A stretch of 9,983 nucleotides of DNA from Bauldia sp. (GTDB lineage Bacteria > Pseudomonadota > Alphaproteobacteria > Rhizobiales > Kaistiaceae), in NCBI GenBank assembly GCA_020442095.1, contig JAGRKY010000205.1:1-9983 (forward strand), written 5' to 3'. Numbering within the stretch: the stretch's first letter is position 1; every line of letters begins with the position of its first letter. A model generated the notes under the pieces. The model had not been told where the DNA came from and did not search any database. It saw only the letters and a program-made list of their open reading frames with translations. Below, piece after piece: positions 6,143-9,983 of the stretch. The translations under genes were made by a program, and so were the position numbers.

Positions 6143-8065
6143 CTATTCGGCCGGCTCCGGCTGCTGGACCGGCGCACGGCGGACGAAGCCCTCGGCGTCG
6201 GTCTCCTCGACCTCGTGAAGGCGCTCGGCCGCCTCGGCGGCCTGGCGCTGGCGGTTCCACATGCTGGCATAGAGACCGTCCTCGGCGAGCAGCGCCTCGT
6301 GACGGCCACGCTCGACGATCCGGCCCTGGTCAAGGACGATGATCTCGTCGGCATGGATGATGGTCGACAGGCGATGGGCGATGACCAGCGTCGTGCGGCC
6401 GACGGAAACCCGGTCGAGGGCCGCCTGAATTTCGCGCTCGGTATGGATGTCGAGGGCGGAAGTCGCCTCATCGAGGATCAGGATCGGCGGCGCCTTGAGG
6501 ACGGTCCGGGCGATCGCGACGCGCTGCTTCTCGCCGCCGGAAAGCTTGAGGCCGCGTTCGCCGACCTCGGTATCGTATCCGGCCGGCAGAGTGGCGATGA
6601 AATCGGCGATCTGGGCGGTCTGCGCCGCTTCACTAATCTCCTCGTCGCTCGCGTCCGGCCGCCCGTAGCGGATGTTGTAGGCGATGGTGTCGTTGAACAG
6701 GACGGTATCCTGCGGGACCATGCCGATCGCGGCGCGGAGCGACTCCTGGGTGACGTCGCGCACGTCCTGGCCGTCGACGGTGATCCGCCCGCCAATGACA
6801 TCGTAGAAGCGGAAAAGCAGGCGCGAGATGGTCGACTTGCCGGCTCCCGACGGGCCGACGATCGCCACGGTGCGGCCGGCCGGCACATCGAAGCTCACTC
6901 CCTTGAGGATCGGCCGGTCGGCATCGTAGTGAAAGACCACGTCCTCGAAGCGGACGGCGGCGCCGTCGATGACGAGTTCCTTCGCGCCGGGCTTGTCGAC
7001 GATCTCCGGAGCGACGTCGAGGAGGTCGAACATCGCCTCGATGTCGATCAGGCCCTGCTTGATCTCGCGATAGACGAAGCCGATGAAATTCAGCGGGATC
7101 GAGAGCTGCATCAGGAGCGCGTTGATCAGCACGAAATCGCCGATCGTCTGCTCGCCGCGGAGCACCGCCGCCCCCGACATCGCCATGCAGATGGTCATTC
7201 CGGCGGTGAAGATGATGGCCTGACCGATATTCAGCCAGGCGAGCGACGTCCAGATGCGGATCGCCGAATCCTCGTAGCGCTCCATCGCCACGTCGAAGCG
7301 GCGCGCCTCCATCGCCTCGTTGCCGAAATACTTGACCGTCTCGAAGTTGAGCAGCGAGTCGATCGCCTTGGCGTTGGCGTCGGTATCGGAGTCATTCATC
7401 GTCCGGCGGATCTTGATCCGCCAGTCCGACGCCTTGACGGTGAACCAGGTGTAGAGGACCACCGTCACCGCGACGACGACGAGGTAGGTCCAGTCGAACT
7501 GCCAGGTGATGATCACCGCCGCCAGCAGGAACTCGATCACCGTCGGCGCGGTATTGAGGATGGTGAAGCGGACGATGACCTCGATGCCGCGCGTGCCGCG
7601 CTCGATGATCCGCGACATGCCGCCGGTGCGCCGCTGGAGGTGGAAGCGGAGCGAGAGCTCGTGCATGTGGACGAAGGTCTTGTAGGCAAGCTCGCGGACC
7701 GCATGCTGGCCGACCTTGGCGAAGAGCGCGTCGCGAAGGTTGTTGAAGACGTTCATCAGGATGCGACCGACGCCATAGGCGATGACCAGCATGATCGGCA
7801 CGGTGACCAGCGCGGCGAGGCCGACGGCGGCTTCCTTCGAGCCCGGCGCCGGCGAGACAAGCGCGTCGGTCGCCCATTTGTAGGCATAGGGGATGAGGAC
7901 CGTGACGACCTTGGCCGCGACCAAGACCAGCAGCGCGACCGCGACGCGGCGCTTGAGGTCCGGCCGGTCCCCCGGCCACATATAGGGCCACAGGTTGAGA
8001 AGGGTCGAGAAGGCGGATTCCGCCTTCACCTTGGGCTGGCGGGTCGTCTCGGCGGTCACGCTCAC
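6143..8065 (-). CDS. Atm1-type ABC exporter (fused permease-ATPase)
   Basis: This is a 640-aa half-transporter of the ABCB7/Atm1/HMT1 class, expected to dimerise in the inner membrane and export glutathione-linked compounds. The membrane domain spans about residues 40-345. The nucleotide-binding domain has Walker [10 protein letters not shown] (404-412), Q-loop PQD (451-453), signature LSGGEKQR (508-515), Walker [13 protein letters not shown] (528-539, catalytic E533) and H-loop H564. R216, R220, N279 and Q282 fall at a constant +10 offset from R206, R210, N269 and Q272, which I recall as glutathione-binding residues in the Novosphingobium Atm1 structure. That supports this class over MsbA-like lipid flippases. 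The start is GTG at 8065, whose GTGA overlaps the arsR TGA by 4 bp, so translation is coupled to the regulator. A second in-frame GTG lies two codons later. Substrate in vivo may be metal-glutathione conjugates or oxidised glutathione. This is inferred. Confidence 0.93.
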   Translation of the reverse strand: MSVTAETTRQPKVKAESAFSTLLNLWPYMWPGDRPDLKRRVAVALLVLVAAKVVTVLIPYAYKWATDALVSPAPGSKEAAVGLAALVTVPIMLVIAYGVGRILMNVFNNLRDALFAKVGQHAVRELAYKTFVHMHELSLRFHLQRRTGGMSRIIERGTRGIEVIVRFTILNTAPTVIEFLLAAVIITWQFDWTYLVVVAVTVVLYTWFTVKASDWRIKIRRTMNDSDTDANAKAIDSLLNFETVKYFGNEAMEARRFDVAMERYEDSAIRIWTSLAWLNIGQAIIFTAGMTICMAMSGAAVLRGEQTIGDFVLINALLMQLSIPLNFIGFVYREIKQGLIDIEAMFDLLDVAPEIVDKPGAKELVIDGAAVRFEDVVFHYDADRPILKGVSFDVPAGRTVAIVGPSGAGKSTISRLLFRFYDVIGGRITVDGQDVRDVTQESLRAAIGMVPQDTVLFNDTIAYNIRYGRPDASDEEISEAAQTAQIADFIATLPAGYDTEVGERGLKLSGGEKQRVAIARTVLKAPPILILDEATSALDIHTEREIQAALDRVSVGRTTLVIAHRLSTIIHADEIIVLDQGRIVERGRHEALLAEDGLYASMWNRQRQAAEAAERLHEVEETDAEGFVRRAPVQQPEPAE

Positions 8066-8391
8066 CTGCAGTTCCCCACGCCTTCGTGCATCTCTTCCGC
8101 AGCCCGCTGAAAGCCGCCCATCGCCTCCCCGACCGCGGCCAGAGCCTGGCGGTCAAGCCAGTAGCAGGAGCGCGGACCCTCGATCTCGCCACGGATCAGA
8201 CCGGCTTCGCGGAGAACCTTGAGGTGCTGGGAGACCGTCGACTGGGCGAGCGGCAGGTCGCGGACGATGTCGCGGCAGCGGCAGGCGCCATCCGGCGCGC
8301 CAAGCAGCGCGCGAACGATGGCGAGCCGGGCAGGATGGCCGAGCGCCTTTATCCGCGCGGCAAGCAATACGTCGTCTTGATGGAAGGACAT
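8062..8391 (-). CDS. ArsR-family winged-helix transcriptional repressor
   Basis: This 109-aa protein is a typical ArsR/SmtB dimeric winged-helix repressor. The conserved [15 protein letters not shown] helix is at residues 16-30, the HTH at about 39-66 with recognition helix [19 protein letters not shown], and the beta-wing [13 protein letters not shown] at 68-80. Cysteines are C37, C39, C76 and C108. C37-R-C39 in GACRCRDIV sits near the position of the Cys-X-Cys metal or arsenite site (ELCVCDL) of classical ArsR, so sensing of a thiophilic metal or a thiol/redox state is plausible but unproven. The protein is probably autoregulatory, because an 18-bp palindrome lies 8 bp upstream of its ATG. 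It is the first gene of an operon with the Atm1-type exporter, which overlaps its stop codon. The ligand is unknown. Confidence 0.92.
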   Translation of the reverse strand: MSFHQDDVLLAARIKALGHPARLAIVRALLGAPDGACRCRDIVRDLPLAQSTVSQHLKVLREAGLIRGEIEGPRSCYWLDRQALAAVGEAMGGFQRAAEEMHEGVGNCR

Positions 8392-8399
8392 GCAAACTT

Positions 8400-8417
8400 C
8401 ATCGTAATTCTACGATG
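8400..8417. promoter_or_regulatory. Palindromic operator of arsR-exporter operon
   Basis: CATCGTA-attc-TACGATG is a perfect 7-4-7 inverted repeat that begins 8 bp upstream of the arsR ATG. Size, AT content of the centre and position fit an ArsR-family dimer site. It covers the transcription start predicted from the candidate promoter just upstream, so binding would block initiation. Confidence 0.7.
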
Positions 8418-8420
8418 ACG

Positions 8421-8449
8421 CACATAGGGCCAGCCTGGAACGATTTCAA
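8421..8449 (-). promoter_or_regulatory. Candidate sigma-70 promoter of arsR operon
   Basis: On the - strand, TTGAAA (complement of 8444-8449, 5 of 6 to TTGACA) is followed after exactly 17 bp by TATGTG (complement of 8421-8426, a weak 3 of 6 -10). The predicted start near 8414 falls inside the palindrome at 8400-8417. An alternative -10, TAGAAT, lies within the palindrome itself but lacks a good -35. Confidence 0.45.
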
Positions 8450-8558
8450 CCGGGCAGCCCGGACTTATCGCCTGTCAATGGCGGAAAGCGCCGGGCGGCG
8501 GTCCTCTCGTCGCGGACCCGACTCTCCGGCTGAAGACGATCGGCGGAGCCGCGCCGGC

Positions 8559-9983
8559 CTAGTTGGCGACCGCGGCATCCTCCTCCCAGGTGGCATTGCC
8601 CTCGGGCAGCACGAAGACCTGGCCCGGATAGATCCAGCGCGGGTTGCGGATCTGGTCCTTGTTGGCCTGGTAGATCGTCGACCAGCGAATGCCCTTGCCG
8701 TAGAGCTGGCGCGAAATCCGCCACAGGTTGTCGCGACGCTTGATGATCATCGTCTGCGGGCCGCTGACCGAGCCGGCGATCTCGGCACCGGCCGCGCCGC
8801 CGGCCTGGCCGACCGGCTTGAGGATCGCCACCTCGACATCACGCTCGAACGGAACCTCGGCGCGCGCCACCACGTCGCCTGAGCCGGTCACCTGATCGGC
8901 ACGGACCGAATAGGTGCCGGCCGGCAGGTCGCGCTTGACCTCGAGCAGCCAGGTTCCGGACGGTGACGGCTTCGCCTCGCCGAGCAGCTTGTCGTCCATG
9001 TAGACGCGGACGAATTCGGGCGTCGTCGCCGTGCCGGCGACGAAGAGCGCGCCGGTCGTCTCGGCCTCGACCGCCGTCACCACCACCTCCGGCTCGATGA
9101 CGGGCTCGGGCTCGGGTTCCGGCTCCGGTTCGACGGCGGCCATCTCGACCTCGTCGGGTCCGCTTCCGGCGGCGGGAGCGGGCTCGTCGTCCGGCTTTGC
9201 AGCATCGACAACGTCCGGCGCCGTCCCCTCGGCGGGCTTCTCGCCGGCAACCTGCGGGGTCATTTCCGGTGCAGCCCCGGGCGTGGTTTCAGGCGTAGTC
9301 CCAGGCTCTGGGGCCGCGGCAACTTCCGTCTTCTCCGGGGCCGGCGCTGCAGACGGCTCGTCGGTCTTCGGACCGACTTCCGCGACGCCGGTCCCTGCCT
9401 TATCCCCGTCGGCGGCGGCGGGAACCTCCGTCATCGCCACTTCGGTTTCCTTCGTCGGGGTTTCCTTCGCCGGCTCGCCGGGCTTGCCCTCGGCGGCGGC
9501 CTCCGGTGCGGCGGCGACCTCTGCGGGCTCGTCGGTCTTTTCCGGTGTCGCGCCGGCCGCCGGCTCTTCCGGTACAGTCGGCGCGCTCGCCACGACCGTC
9601 TCTTCCGGCTTCACCTCGGGCGTGTTGGCGACCACCGTTTCCTTCGGCGCCTCGGGAACCTGGACGACCTTCGAGGGCGCATCAGGCGCATTGAGGACCA
9701 CCAGCGGCTCCTCGGTCGGCGACTCCGGCACCATCACCGCGACCCGCTGGTCGGAGATCATCACCGTCGACTTGTCGGGCGAGGTCGTCCGGATCGCGAG
9801 GTCGTGCGGGCCCGGCGCAAGGGGTTCGCCCAGCGCCAGCGCCCATTCGCCGCGTTCGTTCGCCTCGGCCGTGGCAACCGCGTCGCCGCCGCTCATCAGC
9901 TCGACCGTCGAGCCCGGCTCGGCCTGCCCGGCAATCACCGCGTCACCGGTCGGCTCGACCCTGACCACGTCGAAGCTCGGCGC
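8559..9983 (-). CDS. LysM/Ig-like domain envelope protein, 5' end cut off
   Basis: The frame runs open to the window edge (474 residues visible). The residues before the first in-frame GTG (APSFDVVRVEP) look like family sequence, so the true start is outside. Order of parts, numbered from that GTG (9968): an Ig-like domain at about 1-70 (DAVIAGQAEPGSTVELMSGG, GEWALAL), about 200 residues of Pro/Glu/Ala/Thr-rich acidic linker including an (EP)5 run, a second Ig-like domain at about 290-385 (GTATTPEFVRVYMDDKLLG, SGTWLLEVKRDLPAGTYSV), then a C-terminal LysM at about 405-456 (IIKRRDNLWRISRQLYG, IYQANKDQIRNP, IYPGQVFVLP). LysM binds N-acetylglucosamine polymers, so binding to peptidoglycan in the periplasm is likely. 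Any signal peptide lies beyond the window. The gene ends 167 bp before arsR on the same strand and is probably a separate transcription unit. Confidence 0.9.
   Translation of the reverse strand, partial: APSFDVVRVEPTGDAVIAGQAEPGSTVELMSGGDAVATAEANERGEWALALGEPLAPGPHDLAIRTTSPDKSTVMISDQRVAVMVPESPTEEPLVVLNAPDAPSKVVQVPEAPKETVVANTPEVKPEETVVASAPTVPEEPAAGATPEKTDEPAEVAAAPEAAAEGKPGEPAKETPTKETEVAMTEVPAAADGDKAGTGVAEVGPKTDEPSAAPAPEKTEVAAAPEPGTTPETTPGAAPEMTPQVAGEKPAEGTAPDVVDAAKPDDEPAPAAGSGPDEVEMAAVEPEPEPEPEPVIEPEVVVTAVEAETTGALFVAGTATTPEFVRVYMDDKLLGEAKPSPSGTWLLEVKRDLPAGTYSVRADQVTGSGDVVARAEVPFERDVEVAILKPVGQAGGAAGAEIAGSVSGPQTMIIKRRDNLWRISRQLYGKGIRWSTIYQANKDQIRNPRWIYPGQVFVLPEGNATWEEDAAVAN
9102..9131 (-). repeat. 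Glu-Pro dipeptide repeat in LysM protein linker
   Basis: Five consecutive Glu-Pro pairs are encoded by near-identical 6-bp units (GAG/GAA + CCG/CCC). This forms a stiff acidic spacer between the disordered linker and the second Ig-like domain. Such a short repeat may vary in length by slippage. Confidence 0.7.

Noticed and set aside
6215..8110. 631-codon + strand open frame opposite the ABC exporter
   Set aside because: It is antisense to a gene with complete family motifs. Its product is D/R/H-rich and repetitive in the way complementary frames of high-GC genes are, with no recognisable domain.
8495..8520. GGTCC...GGACC hairpin downstream of the LysM gene as a terminator
   Set aside because: It is only a 5-bp stem, with no T-run on the - strand.

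Overview
The window is high-GC bacterial DNA with compact, well-spaced genes. It most likely comes from an alphaproteobacterium of the Hyphomicrobiales (Rhizobiales) type. The inference rests on an Atm1-like exporter followed by psd and pssA, a LysM protein with an IIKRRDNLWRIS-type C-terminus, a PuuE-type allantoinase, and the general protein style. No rRNA, tRNA, CRISPR array, insertion sequence or phage gene was seen.

Left part (1-2102): about 340 bp with no convincing gene, then a + strand aldolase of the DapA/N-acetylneuraminate lyase superfamily (342-1253). It converges on a - strand transglutaminase-like protein (1293-2102).

Middle (2197-4485): puuE (cofactor-independent allantoinase, - strand) is divergent from a 68-aa orphan protein (+ strand). 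An AT-rich intergenic region with two overlapping inverted repeats lies between them. Next comes a + strand RTX protein with calcium-binding nonapeptide repeats and a serralysin-like C-terminal secretion module, in visibly less GC-rich DNA. It has no type I secretion genes beside it and its stop codon overlaps that of pssA.

Right part (4479-9983): all genes are on the - strand. In transcription order they are a LysM/Ig-like envelope protein (cut by the window edge), an ArsR-family repressor, an Atm1-type ABC exporter whose GTG start overlaps the arsR stop by 4 bp, psd, and pssA 8 bp after psd. A perfect 7-4-7 palindrome lies immediately upstream of arsR, where a candidate sigma-70 promoter would start transcription. 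This suggests an autoregulated arsR-exporter operon. The ArsR has a Cys-X-Cys pair near the classical metal site, and the exporter keeps the residues that bind glutathione in the Novosphingobium Atm1 structure. A thiol- or metal-responsive efflux unit, possibly reading through into phosphatidylethanolamine synthesis, is the most coherent functional story in the window.

Most other long open frames here are antisense shadows of these genes, a normal effect of high GC. I see no clear evidence of an entirely new multi-gene system. The best leads are the ArsR-Atm1 operon with its operator, the RTX protein with an unrecognised N-terminal half, the palindromic puuE divergent region, and two enzymes lacking expected active-site residues.
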